This document shows, piece after piece, positions 8,468-16,834 of a stretch of DNA of 41,023 nt. The notes under the pieces were generated by a model that was not told the origin of the DNA, ran no database searches, and was given only the letters and a program-made list of their open reading frames with translations. This DNA comes from CAYHCE01 sp964355015 (GTDB taxonomy: Bacteria; Cyanobacteriota; Cyanobacteriia; PCC-6307; Cyanobiaceae). Location of the stretch: assembly GCA_964355015.1 (NCBI GenBank), contig CAYHCE010000025.1:1-41023 (forward strand), given 5' to 3'. Numbering within the stretch: the stretch's first letter is position 1; every line of letters begins with the position of its first letter. Both the position numbers and the translations under genes were made by a program.

Positions 8468-8877
8468 ACACTGGCCTGGTGAGAGTGGATCCGCGGTTCC
8501 CTGGGGCCTGGGAGGCTCTGAGAGGCTATCTGGAGTCGGCCCTGCAGCGTGGGGGTGGGGAGAAGGACTGGGGCCTCCAGGACGTCTATCAGCAGGCCGT
8601 GGACGGCATCGTCCAGCTGTTTGCTGGAGTCACCGATGGGAAGGTCTTCGGGGCGATCGTCACCTGTGAGTCCAGCTACCCGCAACGCCGGGTGATCGAA
8701 GTCCTCCTGGCCGGAACCGATCCGCATACCGAAGACCAGTGGGCAAGTTGCTTCGAGCAACTAAAATCTACAGCTAAGGCGTCCGGGATCGCGGCCATCG
8801 TTGGCACTGGGCGCCCTGGTTGGGGCAGGAAGCTGGGCGCATCTCGCACTCGGCTGGTTTGGGAGGTAGACCTATGA
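8464..8877 (+). CDS. GNAT-like protein in the tail module
   Basis: A 137-residue protein. The chosen GTG at 8464 overlaps the preceding stop (GTGA); an ATG at 8452 would add four residues but has no ribosome site. The pattern V-I-E-V-L-L-A-G ... AAIVGTGRPGWGRKLGASRT ... VWEVDL matches the later strands and helix of GNAT-fold acyltransferases found among podovirus structural genes. The canonical acetyl-CoA R/Q-x-x-G-x-G/A loop is not clear. It may modify a virion or host protein, or use the fold structurally. Confidence 0.55.
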   Translation: MNTGLVRVDPRFPGAWEALRGYLESALQRGGGEKDWGLQDVYQQAVDGIVQLFAGVTDGKVFGAIVTCESSYPQRRVIEVLLAGTDPHTEDQWASCFEQLKSTAKASGIAAIVGTGRPGWGRKLGASRTRLVWEVDL

Positions 8878-9884
8878 GCAGTGGGCCGAAGAACGTCACG
8901 TCGAACAGCACTAGCCAGAGTCAGTCGACGCTAGTACCGAATCAGGCGGCTCAGCCCATGTACGGCTGGATGGCCGGGCTTGGCCAACAGCTGATGCAGA
9001 CCCCCATCCAGTATTTCCCTGGCCAGGGTTACGTCAGCCCGTCTGCGGCAACCCAGCAGGGGGTTGGGCAGATGATGCAGGGAGCTCAGGCGATGCAGCC
9101 GTACCTGGGGCAGCAGGGGCAGAACTACAACTTCCTCTCGAATGCCGCCGACATCCCGAACAACCCCTATGTACAGGGGATGATGAATCAGAACGCCCAG
9201 AACGTGAACCGCCAGCTCTCGGAGTCCTGGCTGCCTGCCATCAACCGCGGGGCGCAGCAGGTGAACGCTCTCGGCTCTGATCGGCAGGGCATCGCCCAGG
9301 GGCTGGCCTCCGGACGCGCTGCTGACGCGCTTTCCGCGGCGAACGCGCAGACCCAGCTGACGGCCTATGGCCAGGGGCTCGGGGCGCAGACACAGGCTCT
9401 CGGGCAGACCGGCAACATGCTGCAGAACCTGATGGCCCCTGGCATGGCCCAGCTTGGCGCCGGGCAGGCTGTCGAGGGCTATCAGCAGAAGGCGCTCGAG
9501 GATCAGATGGCGCGTTTCCAGTACCAGTACAACGAGCCGTGGATGCGGGCCCAGAACATTGCCGGGCTGATGGGCGCGCTGGCCCCCACTGGCATCGAGT
9601 ACGGCTCCGGGCAGGGCTCTGGAACCCAGCCGAATCCGAACTACATGTCGCCGATGCAGACCGCGATCGGGCTCGGCACGATGGCCTCCGGGTTCTTCAG
9701 TGATCGGCGCCTGAAGCGCAACGTGAGGCGTATCGGCAAGACCGGCGCTGGCTATCCGATCTACTCGTTCGACTACACCTGGGGCACGCCCGGTATCGGC
9801 GTCATGGCTGACGAGGTTCCGGCCGAGTGGACGTTGACGCACTCGAGCGGTTTCAAGATGGTCGACTACAGCAAGGTGAGGTAA
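8874..9884 (+). CDS. Virion protein with C-terminal S74 chaperone-like domain
   Basis: A 336-residue protein starting at the ATGA overlap. The N-terminal 270 residues are rich in Gln, Ala, Gly and Met and largely helical. The last ~60 residues begin with FFSDRRLKRNVRRIG and continue with PIYSFDYTW and GVMADEVPAEW. This is the pattern of the peptidase S74 intramolecular chaperone, which in many fibres self-cleaves just before the Asp of the SD pair. Here the domain is short. It lies between nozzle-like and ejection genes. Confidence 0.7.
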   Translation: MSSGPKNVTSNSTSQSQSTLVPNQAAQPMYGWMAGLGQQLMQTPIQYFPGQGYVSPSAATQQGVGQMMQGAQAMQPYLGQQGQNYNFLSNAADIPNNPYVQGMMNQNAQNVNRQLSESWLPAINRGAQQVNALGSDRQGIAQGLASGRAADALSAANAQTQLTAYGQGLGAQTQALGQTGNMLQNLMAPGMAQLGAGQAVEGYQQKALEDQMARFQYQYNEPWMRAQNIAGLMGALAPTGIEYGSGQGSGTQPNPNYMSPMQTAIGLGTMASGFFSDRRLKRNVRRIGKTGAGYPIYSFDYTWGTPGIGVMADEVPAEWTLTHSSGFKMVDYSKVR

Positions 9885-9889
9885 CAGTC

Positions 9890-10345
9890 ATGGGTAGCGG
9901 TCCTAGTGGTGGCGGTGGCGGCAACAAGAAGATCAAGGACGTCCCGAAGACCGTCTTTGACACGACGAGCTGGGGAGGCATGGGCTACAACTACCCGGAG
10001 GATCCTCTCAGCATGGGCACGCCCGGGACTGGCCAGGGCCTGCAGCAGCCAGCCTGGGCGAACACTCCATGGTTCGACATGAGCGGTTGGTGGGGGCAGC
10101 AGGCCCCGAATGTCGGCATGGCTCTCATGCAGCAGCAGGGGCAGGGGCCATATGCGCAGGCCCCGCAGCAGCCAGCGGTTGATCCGGCTGCTATCGCGGC
10201 AGCTCTTGCCGCCAGGCAGAGTGCTCCACCGGCATCGCCCCGCAAGGCGCCTAACGACTTCGAGGGCGTGAGCGGGGCCGATAGTGTGTTCCTGAAGGGC
10301 ATCAACAACAGGTTGCGGGCATTTCAGGAGGGACAAGGGCAATGA
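9890..10345 (+). CDS. Gly/Gln-rich hypothetical virion protein
   Basis: A 151-residue protein with ribosome site AGGTGAGG before the ATG at 9890. It begins with a glycine run (GPSGGGGGNKK) and has a Trp-rich middle (WFDMSGWWGQQ), a Gln/Pro/Ala-rich segment and a C-terminal basic helix. The composition is low in complexity and probably disordered in part. It sits in the row of probable ejection genes and is ATGA-coupled to the next. No family is recognised. Confidence 0.6.
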   Translation: MGSGPSGGGGGNKKIKDVPKTVFDTTSWGGMGYNYPEDPLSMGTPGTGQGLQQPAWANTPWFDMSGWWGQQAPNVGMALMQQQGQGPYAQAPQQPAVDPAAIAAALAARQSAPPASPRKAPNDFEGVSGADSVFLKGINNRLRAFQEGQGQ

Positions 10346-10704
10346 TGGACTGGCTTGGCAGTCTGTTCTCCGGGACAGCGTTCGGCGGCGCTCCCGACCC
10401 GTCGACGCTGAAGCCCTACTACGACCCCGCGCAGGACTTCTATGGCACGGGCACGATGACCGGGCTCGAGGGCAACAAATACTGGGCGAGTCCCAGTGGC
10501 TTTTCGATGAAGGATGCCGGGGGCATTCTCGGGGCCGTTGGTGATCAGATGTTCGGCAAGCAATCGCAGCCACTGACAGGCGCGCCTAGTGGCGGCATCT
10601 CGACCCACTCGGCGCAGGGCAACTATGGCCCTGGGATCCAGCTGCCATATCCGATGCAGGTGGCGTTGATGCGCGAGCTGATGAAGCGGCAGGGGATCGG
10701 ATGA
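10342..10704 (+). CDS. Hypothetical virion or ejection protein
   Basis: A 120-residue protein starting in an ATGA overlap; a second in-frame ATG follows at once. Visible elements are an amphipathic start (MMDWLGSLFSGTAFGG), a Tyr/Pro segment KPYYDPAQDFYGTG, and a C-terminal helix MQVALMRELMKRQG. It is followed by the transglycosylase-like gene with another ATGA overlap. Its function is unknown; the shared operon position suggests a small ejection or tail-interior protein. Confidence 0.55.
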   Translation: MMDWLGSLFSGTAFGGAPDPSTLKPYYDPAQDFYGTGTMTGLEGNKYWASPSGFSMKDAGGILGAVGDQMFGKQSQPLTGAPSGGISTHSAQGNYGPGIQLPYPMQVALMRELMKRQGIG

Positions 10705-12284
10705 ACAGAGACGAGCTGGCCAGGAGGATCGCTGAGCGCGAGCGTTTGCTCGGACTGCGGCCTGGCGAGTTCAGTGCCATCTGGGGGCAGGAGTCGACCG
10801 AGTCTCTCGACCCGAACAAGCAGGGCCCGGAGCTGAGCCGGAACCGCGGCCGGGCGCAAGGGCCGTTCCAGGTGGTGCCGTACTACCACCCCGACTTCCC
10901 GGTGGGTGGCCCATTGGGAGACCAGCTTGATTACGCAAGCAGCTTGTATGCCAAGGGTGGAGACACACCAGAGAAGCGGATGATTGCCTACTACGGCTCC
11001 GGCACTGTGCCAGCTGGCCATCCGAGTCCGCAGCAGTACGTCCAGCAAGTCTCGGCGCGAATGAATGGAGGTGGAGCGATGCCAGTCGATTATCAGCAGA
11101 ATCCGGCCGCCCAGATGGCGGCTGATCCGACGTCGCTCCAGGGCATCCTGGCCGCACTTGCTCCGCAGGCCCAGAAGGAGCCTGGGTTCATGGAGAAGTG
11201 GCTCGGCAATCCCCTCACTCAGATGGGCATGGGCATCCTGGCCGCTCCTGGAAATTACGGGAACTGGGCTGGTGCGATCGGCACAGGGATGATGATGGGC
11301 GGCAACAACTACGCCAGGATGGAGGCGCTCAAGCAGGAGCGGTCTGACCGGCAGCAGCAGCAGCAACTCCAGTCCCTCAAGGTCGGCATGGAGCTCCAGC
11401 AGCGCGCACGGCAACAGGCGTACCTGCAGCAGCTGGCCCAGCAGAATCCGCAGTACGCGGCGGCGATCAACGCTGGCTTCGGCAACGAGGTCGTCGGTGG
11501 TCTGCTCGGGCTGAAGCCGTCAGAGGTCAAGGAGTTCGAGGAGGGTAACGACAAGGTCACGAAGCAGTGGGATCCGGCCAGTGGGACGTGGAAGGAGATC
11601 GCGCGCGGGCCGCGCTGGAGCCCCAACGCAGGCTTCGCGATCACCGGCTACGACGAGCAGGGCCGTCCGCTGATGCAGATGGGCGGCAACCCTTCGGCGA
11701 TGGGCAAGCCCACCGTCACAGAGCTGCAGAAGTCTCAGATCAATCTCACTGAGCGCATGGCCGCCCTTCGCGGCATCCAGTCCGGTTTCAAGCCCGAGTA
11801 CCAGGAGATTGGGAACCAGCTTGCTTCCAGCTGGGCGGGCCTCAAGGACAGGTTCGGCAGGCTCAAGCCGCACGAGGCGAAGCAGTACGAGGACTACTGG
11901 TCGTGGCGTTCGCAGACCCGCATGGCTCTCAACGAGGAGATCAAGCGGATCACGGGCGCAGCGATGTCCGAGGGGGAGGCAGGACGCATCCTTGGCGCGC
12001 TGCCGAATCCCGGGACCAGCCTGACGGATCCTGGCGACTCGCCGCGCGAGTTCGAGTCGAAGCTCCGGGGCGGGATGGAGCTGACGAAGAAGGCGCTCAT
12101 CCGCAACCGGCTCACTCAGAAGTACGGGCTGAACTGGCAGGACATCCCGCTCGAGCAGGTGGACGACAAGCTGGTCGATCGCTATTACGACGAGCTGAAG
12201 CAGGCTGCGCTCTCTCAGGGGATGCCTGAAGACGAAGCCGTTCGGCAGGCCCTCACGCAGATCAGTCAGGAGTTCGAGCTGTGA
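10701..12284 (+). CDS. Ejection protein with N-terminal lytic transglycosylase-like domain
   Basis: A 527-residue protein. Residues 15-120 match the lytic-transglycosylase (SLT) pattern: helix with FSAIWGQES, in which Glu31 is the likely catalytic acid, then GRAQGPFQVVP, a helical block, KRMIAYYGSG and HPSPQQYV. A Gln-rich coiled region (about 213-250) and a helical C-terminal half follow. Podoviruses such as T7 (gp16) carry this activity in an internal protein that opens the peptidoglycan during DNA entry. It is the only muralytic gene recognised in the window. Confidence 0.75.
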   Translation: MNRDELARRIAERERLLGLRPGEFSAIWGQESTESLDPNKQGPELSRNRGRAQGPFQVVPYYHPDFPVGGPLGDQLDYASSLYAKGGDTPEKRMIAYYGSGTVPAGHPSPQQYVQQVSARMNGGGAMPVDYQQNPAAQMAADPTSLQGILAALAPQAQKEPGFMEKWLGNPLTQMGMGILAAPGNYGNWAGAIGTGMMMGGNNYARMEALKQERSDRQQQQQLQSLKVGMELQQRARQQAYLQQLAQQNPQYAAAINAGFGNEVVGGLLGLKPSEVKEFEEGNDKVTKQWDPASGTWKEIARGPRWSPNAGFAITGYDEQGRPLMQMGGNPSAMGKPTVTELQKSQINLTERMAALRGIQSGFKPEYQEIGNQLASSWAGLKDRFGRLKPHEAKQYEDYWSWRSQTRMALNEEIKRITGAAMSEGEAGRILGALPNPGTSLTDPGDSPREFESKLRGGMELTKKALIRNRLTQKYGLNWQDIPLEQVDDKLVDRYYDELKQAALSQGMPEDEAVRQALTQISQEFEL

Positions 12285-14236
12285 GCAAGTGGCAGGAGGA
12301 TGCGAAGCGGCTGGGAATCCCCATGGAAGGCATTGCCCAGGCATCGGCCCAGGACGTCCCTGAGCGCGGCGCCGGGTTCATGCCACGGTGGAAGGCGTCC
12401 TGGTACGACTCTCCGGAAAAGCGGATGGAGGCGTTCCAGTCCTACCGTCCCGGTCAGGAATACAAGATCGACCCTGAGACCGGTGGCATTGCCTATCGCG
12501 ACCCCGGAACTGGCGAATGGTTCCTGGAGGAGCCATCTGGCGTCGGACCTGGTCTGCTTGGTGCCGCTGCGACTGCGGCTGGTGGGGGCATCCCTGCCGA
12601 GCTCGGGGCGACGATCGGCAGCCTGGCTGGCCCGGCTGGGACGGTAGCTGGAGGGATGCTTGGTGAGGGTGCCAGGCAGATGCTGCAGGCGAAGGCTGGC
12701 GGCGAGCCGCTGGACGCTGGGTCTGCGCTGGATGTGGGCCTGGCAGGGGCTGGCGGGGTCGCTGGCGAGCTTGGCAGCTATGGCCTTGCCGCGGCAGGGC
12801 GTGGGCTCAAGCGTGCCGCACAGGGCCCCACGTTCGGTCCTATGCTGCAGGGCCTGGGGATCCAGACCTCGCCATTCGCTCCCGGGTACGACCCGGCAGC
12901 CGCGGCGGCCAGGCAGCGCGCGGGGGCAGACTGGGGGATCGACCTCACCACGCCGGAGATCACTGGCGACCGGTCCGGCATGGTGGCTCAGCAGTGGCTG
13001 CAGGACAGTCCGCAGACGGCGAGCCGGATTGGGCGGTTCCTGGGTGAGCGCGAGGATCAGATCCGCACTGCCGTCGACGACTACCTCGGCTCCCTCGGCG
13101 GCTACGGATCCCCGGAGCTCGGGGAACGGCGCGGCGTTGCTGCCGTCAACCAGTACGCGGACAAGCTGCGCGCGGATCGCGCGAACATGGCGAGGCCGCA
13201 CTACCAGCAGGCGGAGGCTGACTCAGCTGACGTGACCCCGGTGCTCGGGAGTCTGGATCAGCGCATCTCCGCGTATCCGGAGACCAGCTCGACGGCCAGG
13301 CACCTCAATCGGGCGCGGCGGCTGCTGCTCGAGCGTGATCCTGACGACAACCTCATCCCGTCGACCAACGTCGGCAAGCTGCACGCAGCCAAGACCGACC
13401 TGGACGACATGATCGAGAGGGCGAAGCGCGCTGGCGACAACAACCTGGCCAGGGAGCTGACAGGAGTCCAGGAGGAATTGCTGGGCCAGCTCGATGCTGG
13501 TTCGCAGGCGTACAGCGAGGCTCGGAGGGTGTTTCGTGAGGAGTCGATCCCGATCAATGAGATCGACAGCACGCTCGCCGGGCAGGCAATCGGCAGGCAG
13601 GACGATCCGACGTTCCGCCTGTCATCCAAGCTGTTCGGACCAACCTCTGATCCGACGCAGGTGCAGGTGGCGAGGGCCATGATTCAGCAGGCGAATCCGC
13701 GGGCCTGGAACAACGTCGTGCGGTCGCATCTGCAGCGGTCATTCGAGGAGGTTCTGGACCCAGCCAGCGGGGACGTCACCAACATCGGCGGCATGTTCCG
13801 CAAGAAGGTGTTCGGCAACCCACGGCGGCGTGAGCAGCTTCAGGCCGCACTTGATCCAGATCAGTTCGAGCGGCTCGAGTCGCTCATGATGGCGCTGGAG
13901 GCAACGGGCCAGGCCCTGAAGGGACAGTCAGCCACGGAGCCTAGGCAGGCCATCCGGCGCGAGGTCGAGCGTCAGGCCACTCCTGGAGCGGCTGCCTTGC
14001 TTGAGCCCTCCAAGACGTTCCTGCGCAGCCAATTCGAGCAACGTAGCGCGAAGATTATGGACACCCTGGCTGACGCGGTGATCAACACCCCGTCGGGCGG
14101 CCAGGGGTTCACTCTCGACCGGGCCATGCGGACGATCCGCAAGTACGGTCCCCAGGAGCTCCAGAGGGATCCTGCGAAGCTGCGCGCCGTCATGGCAGCA
14201 CTGTCGCAGATGGGTATCGGACAGCTCGAGGACTGA
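12281..14236 (+). CDS. Large internal virion / DNA ejection protein
   Basis: A 651-residue protein whose GTG overlaps the previous stop (GTGA). Residues about 88-175 are a Gly/Ala-rich stretch (LLGAAATAAGGGIPAELG; VGLAGAGGVAGELG) that could insert in a membrane, as expected for a channel-forming ejection protein. The remainder is long charged helices with ERANM-type and RRLLLERDPDDN segments. Size, composition and position after the transglycosylase-like gene fit the P22 gp16/gp20 or T7 gp15 type. No enzyme motif is visible. Confidence 0.65.
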   Translation: MSKWQEDAKRLGIPMEGIAQASAQDVPERGAGFMPRWKASWYDSPEKRMEAFQSYRPGQEYKIDPETGGIAYRDPGTGEWFLEEPSGVGPGLLGAAATAAGGGIPAELGATIGSLAGPAGTVAGGMLGEGARQMLQAKAGGEPLDAGSALDVGLAGAGGVAGELGSYGLAAAGRGLKRAAQGPTFGPMLQGLGIQTSPFAPGYDPAAAAARQRAGADWGIDLTTPEITGDRSGMVAQQWLQDSPQTASRIGRFLGEREDQIRTAVDDYLGSLGGYGSPELGERRGVAAVNQYADKLRADRANMARPHYQQAEADSADVTPVLGSLDQRISAYPETSSTARHLNRARRLLLERDPDDNLIPSTNVGKLHAAKTDLDDMIERAKRAGDNNLARELTGVQEELLGQLDAGSQAYSEARRVFREESIPINEIDSTLAGQAIGRQDDPTFRLSSKLFGPTSDPTQVQVARAMIQQANPRAWNNVVRSHLQRSFEEVLDPASGDVTNIGGMFRKKVFGNPRRREQLQAALDPDQFERLESLMMALEATGQALKGQSATEPRQAIRREVERQATPGAAALLEPSKTFLRSQFEQRSAKIMDTLADAVINTPSGGQGFTLDRAMRTIRKYGPQELQRDPAKLRAVMAALSQMGIGQLED

Positions 14237-14237
14237 A

Positions 14238-14951
14238 ATGGACAACTGGTCGAAGGCGGGTGAGTGGTTCATGCCGGAGGAGCAGGCGCGGATGGATTAC
14301 GACGCCTGGCTCAACAGCCTGCCATTCGCTCAGCGGACGGCCATCAAGGGGAAGCAGTTCGTAGAGTCCATCCCCGACCGGCCCTGGTACGAGCAGGCCC
14401 AGCTCGCGGCGATGGCTCCAGGGCCCCAGCAGGGGCTCCTCGGCGCTGTAGGGGACGCCGGGATGTACTGGAACGACCCATCGTCCAGGACGTGGGGGAA
14501 CGTCGCGCAGACGCTGTCCGGGCTTCTCCCTGGGGCCAGGACGGCCAGGGGGCTCGATACGGCCAGCGGTCTGACGAAGGTCACGCGGCCGAAGCTGTGG
14601 CGGCAGCTGATGACAGAGCGGGCCAGGGACGCGCACGGCAACTCGGTGCCGCTGGGTGCGCGCAAGGCATGGAACCGGATGCACCACGAGGGCACGGACT
14701 ACGACGACCTCGTCGGCGGCCGTGGCGGCACTCAGGTCGGTGGGAAGCGCCGGATGTACACCGGTCAGCGTGGTTTCGATACAGGGGTGGACGTAGCGAC
14801 CGGGCTGGGACAGGAGGCTCTCAGGTTCAAGCGCCCACAGCACGCTCAGGCGATCGTCGACTGGCTCCGCGAGAAAGCAGCCGTCGAGGGCTACGAGCTC
14901 AACCAGGAAAGCCTGGCGCAGCTGCTGAAACAGCTCGGACCAGGCAGGTAA
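14238..14951 (+). CDS. Last late gene: probable ejection or internal protein
   Basis: A 237-residue protein starting two bases after the previous stop, with ribosome site GCTCGAGGA. The N terminus is amphipathic (WSKAGEWFMPEEQARMDYD), residues about 68-105 are Gly-rich and moderately hydrophobic, and the C terminus is a charged helix. It ends the rightward late operon and is followed 17 bases later by a hairpin terminator. No family is recognised; a third ejection protein is the simplest reading. Confidence 0.6.
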   Translation: MDNWSKAGEWFMPEEQARMDYDAWLNSLPFAQRTAIKGKQFVESIPDRPWYEQAQLAAMAPGPQQGLLGAVGDAGMYWNDPSSRTWGNVAQTLSGLLPGARTARGLDTASGLTKVTRPKLWRQLMTERARDAHGNSVPLGARKAWNRMHHEGTDYDDLVGGRGGTQVGGKRRMYTGQRGFDTGVDVATGLGQEALRFKRPQHAQAIVDWLREKAAVEGYELNQESLAQLLKQLGPGR

Positions 14952-15137
14952 CTCGCAAGGCAACAAAAAGCCCGGCACTAGGCCGGGCTGTGTTCCCAAT
15001 TCTGGTGCCAGGTCTGGGAGACCCCGTCACGCCGGTTGCTTACCGACTAAGTGGCCGGTGGAGGCGTCCAGTGGGCACATCATTTCACATCATTTTGCCT
15101 GTGTCTAGCTCTAGTGCTAATCCTGAGAACCGCGTTC
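14952..15137. other. Convergent intergenic region
   Basis: This 186-base stretch lies between the end of the rightward late operon and the end of the leftward operon. It holds the bidirectional terminator at 14969-14989. The rest has no start with a ribosome site and no convincing reading frame; a short AT-richer patch lies at about 15075-15125. Confidence 0.7.
14969..14989. terminator. Bidirectional intrinsic terminator
   Basis: A perfect 8-base-pair stem, AGCCCGGC with GCCGGGCT, around a 5-base loop. On the minus strand the stem is followed by TTTTGTTG, a good uridine tail, so it ends the leftward operon strongly. On the plus strand the tail is weak (GTGTTCCC). The position between two convergent operons fits a shared terminator. 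Confidence 0.8.
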
Positions 15138-15617
15138 CTAGTTCGGCCTGCTGGGGATGTTCAGCCGCTCTGCGAGCTCATGCTGCCTGGCGGCCATCGT
15201 GTTGATGATCGTCTCCTTGGCGTTGCACAGCTCGCGAAGCAGTTGGCCCTCGCGCTCCAGCATCCGGCCAGCGTTCGCTGACAGCTGCAGCTCGGTGACG
15301 ATGCGCCTGATCTTCTCTACCAGGCTCAGATCTTCCGGCAGGCCCAGCGGATCTATGCACTCCAGGATTTCTCCCTCCTCACGGATCAGCTCGTCCGACT
15401 CCACAAGGTCGCTGACCATGTTCCTCATCAGCCTCGCGGCTGTCTTCAGCAGCGGGCCAAGGTTCGCGGGCCGCCGCTTGCTGTCAGCCGCCTCATCGAG
15501 CATGTTAGCTACGAGGTGCGGCTTGTTGAGCTCCTCTGAGTCCTCGATCAGCTTGGCGACTGCTTCTACCTTGTCTTCTTCTGTCATCAGCTCTTTGTTG
15601 TTGAGTTGCTCGTTCAT
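15138..15617 (-). CDS. Hypothetical helical protein, end of leftward operon
   Basis: A 159-residue acidic, almost entirely helical protein with heptad-like stretches (VEAVAKLIEDSEELNK, LQLSANAGRMLEREGQ). It has one CxxxK-type cysteine near 131 and one near 86 but no recognised motif. The ATG at 15615-15617 is preceded by GGGGACACCC. It is the most distal gene of the leftward operon, just before the terminator. The family is not recognised; an early host-interaction role is possible from location. Confidence 0.6.
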   Translation of the reverse strand: MNEQLNNKELMTEEDKVEAVAKLIEDSEELNKPHLVANMLDEAADSKRRPANLGPLLKTAARLMRNMVSDLVESDELIREEGEILECIDPLGLPEDLSLVEKIRRIVTELQLSANAGRMLEREGQLLRELCNAKETIINTMAARQHELAERLNIPSRPN

Positions 15618-15629
15618 GGGTGTCCCCGT

Positions 15630-15740
15630 TCAGTTGTAGATCGCGTAGGCCATGAGCGCGAGAGTCGTGATCACTCCGCCAAGCACGAGGCCGATGGCAA
15701 ACCACGCGGGCGGCCCATAGTTGTCCTGCTTCTCGTTCAT
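15630..15740 (-). CDS. Tiny single-pass membrane protein (36 residues)
   Basis: The frame starts at the ATG of an ATGA overlap with the upstream gene. The predicted product begins MNEKQDNYGPP, then has one hydrophobic helix (AWFAIGLVLGGVITTLALMA) and ends YAIYN. This is a clean single transmembrane segment with a short soluble N terminus. Such tiny proteins in phages can be holins, lysis regulators or membrane-linked defence antagonists. No function is assignable, but the tight coupling argues that it is real. Confidence 0.6.
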   Translation of the reverse strand: MNEKQDNYGPPAWFAIGLVLGGVITTLALMAYAIYN

Positions 15741-16165
15741 GCGCTGATCACCATGACCGTGTAGGCGTTGTCGTCGTGCATGGCCACCTCGTACATGTCG
15801 CCATCGTCGAGCGAGATCAGCTTGACCTCGCAGCTCTCGGCTGCACGCTCGTCCGGATGGACAGAGGTCTTCGGCGAGTACACCTGGAGTTCGACCGGGC
15901 CACCATCGGCAGAGATCAGGACGGAACCGGCTACCTTGTGGAACGGCTCGGAAGCGGACCCGATCGCCGGACAGTTGAGGTCGCGCTCCATCAGCGGCAC
16001 CACCTGCGAGACGAACCACTCGCTGAGCGAGCTGCCCTGCGTGTTGATCGGCAGCGGGGCCTGGTACTCGATTTCGTTGACTTCGACGCCAGCGGTGTAG
16101 ATGGTCTTCTCGCCATCGATGCGGATGGCCACGGAACCGGAAACGACGTTGATCCTTGCGCTCAT
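15737..16165 (-). CDS. Hypothetical beta-rich protein
   Basis: A 142-residue acidic protein with a strong ribosome site (GAGGAGAAGATC) before the ATG at 16163-16165; a longer frame from 16219 lacks one. It starts MSARINVVSGSVAIRIDGEK and continues in alternating strands, with EVKLISLDDGDMYEVAMHDD near the end. It sits between the two tiny membrane-protein genes and overlaps the downstream one by ATGA. The family is not recognised. Confidence 0.65.
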   Translation of the reverse strand: MSARINVVSGSVAIRIDGEKTIYTAGVEVNEIEYQAPLPINTQGSSLSEWFVSQVVPLMERDLNCPAIGSASEPFHKVAGSVLISADGGPVELQVYSPKTSVHPDERAAESCEVKLISLDDGDMYEVAMHDDNAYTVMVISA

Positions 16166-16175
16166 GATCTTCTCC

Positions 16176-16289
16176 TCAGATGAAATGGCAGATGAGCAGG
16201 CAGAGAGAGCCGACTGCAACGAGGGCGAAGAACGTGATCCAGGCGATCAGCTCGTCATCGTCCGGCGGCAGTCGGTCCCTCCGCGTCAT
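16176..16289 (-). CDS. Tiny single-pass membrane protein (37 residues)
   Basis: The ATG overlaps the preceding stop by one base (TGATG), and no separate ribosome site is visible, so it is probably translationally coupled. The product has a charged start MTRRDRLPPDDDEL, then one hydrophobic helix IAWITFFALVAVGSLCLLIC and a short HFI tail. It parallels the 36-residue membrane protein two genes downstream in size and topology. It could be a holin-like or regulatory peptide; this is inference. Confidence 0.55.
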   Translation of the reverse strand: MTRRDRLPPDDDELIAWITFFALVAVGSLCLLICHFI

Positions 16290-16819
16290 CAGTGCTTGAA
16301 GCCGGAGCTGGAGGCCGCGACCTTCGGGGAGTCCTTCCAGACGCCTGCGGTCGTGGGATTCACGCTCGGGCAGTCGACGCCCAGCGCAACCTTCATCTCG
16401 GGCTTGGCGCACAGCCTGGCGATCGACGCCACCGTCTTGCCGAGGTTGTGCAGCAGCCGGGCATCCTCACGAGCGTCGCAGCCCTCGTCCAGGATCGAGC
16501 CGCCGATACCCAGGGCGCCGCCCATGATGCCACCTGATACACCAACGGCGACCCGACAAGGGGCAGTGGGTGTGGAGATCATGTCGGGAGCCACGCCCAC
16601 GTTCTTCAGGTCGTAGCCGCCGCTGTAGTTGACGCCGCCCGGGTGGTTGATCGTCAGGTTCTGGGAGTTGGCCGAATTGCTCTGGCCCGTGTAGGCCCCT
16701 GAGACGGCCCCAGAGGCTGAGCTACTGGTAGAGCCAGAGATGGCCGCGTTGTTCACGTCGGCAGCCGCCGCGGTGCTGAGGGCGGCCAGGACAGCGATGG
16801 TCAGGATGGTCTTCGTCAT
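16289..16819 (-). CDS. Secreted Ser/Gly-rich protein with conserved C-terminal cysteines
   Basis: A 176-residue protein with ribosome site CTGGAGAACGAC. It has a clear signal peptide (MTKTILTIAVLAALSTAAAA, cleavage before Asp21). A Ser/Ala/Asn/Gly-rich region follows, then SPTAPC-like STPTAPCRVAVGVSGG, and a C-terminal block DEGCDAREDARLLHNLG plus ARLCAKPEMK. Proteins with this signal peptide, central Cys and DE-C-xxR motif occur in many Gram-negative phages without known role. The product should reach the periplasm, so it may alter the envelope. Confidence 0.7.
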   Translation of the reverse strand: MTKTILTIAVLAALSTAAAADVNNAAISGSTSSSASGAVSGAYTGQSNSANSQNLTINHPGGVNYSGGYDLKNVGVAPDMISTPTAPCRVAVGVSGGIMGGALGIGGSILDEGCDAREDARLLHNLGKTVASIARLCAKPEMKVALGVDCPSVNPTTAGVWKDSPKVAASSSGFKH

Positions 16820-16834
16820 GTCGTTCTCCAGTTG

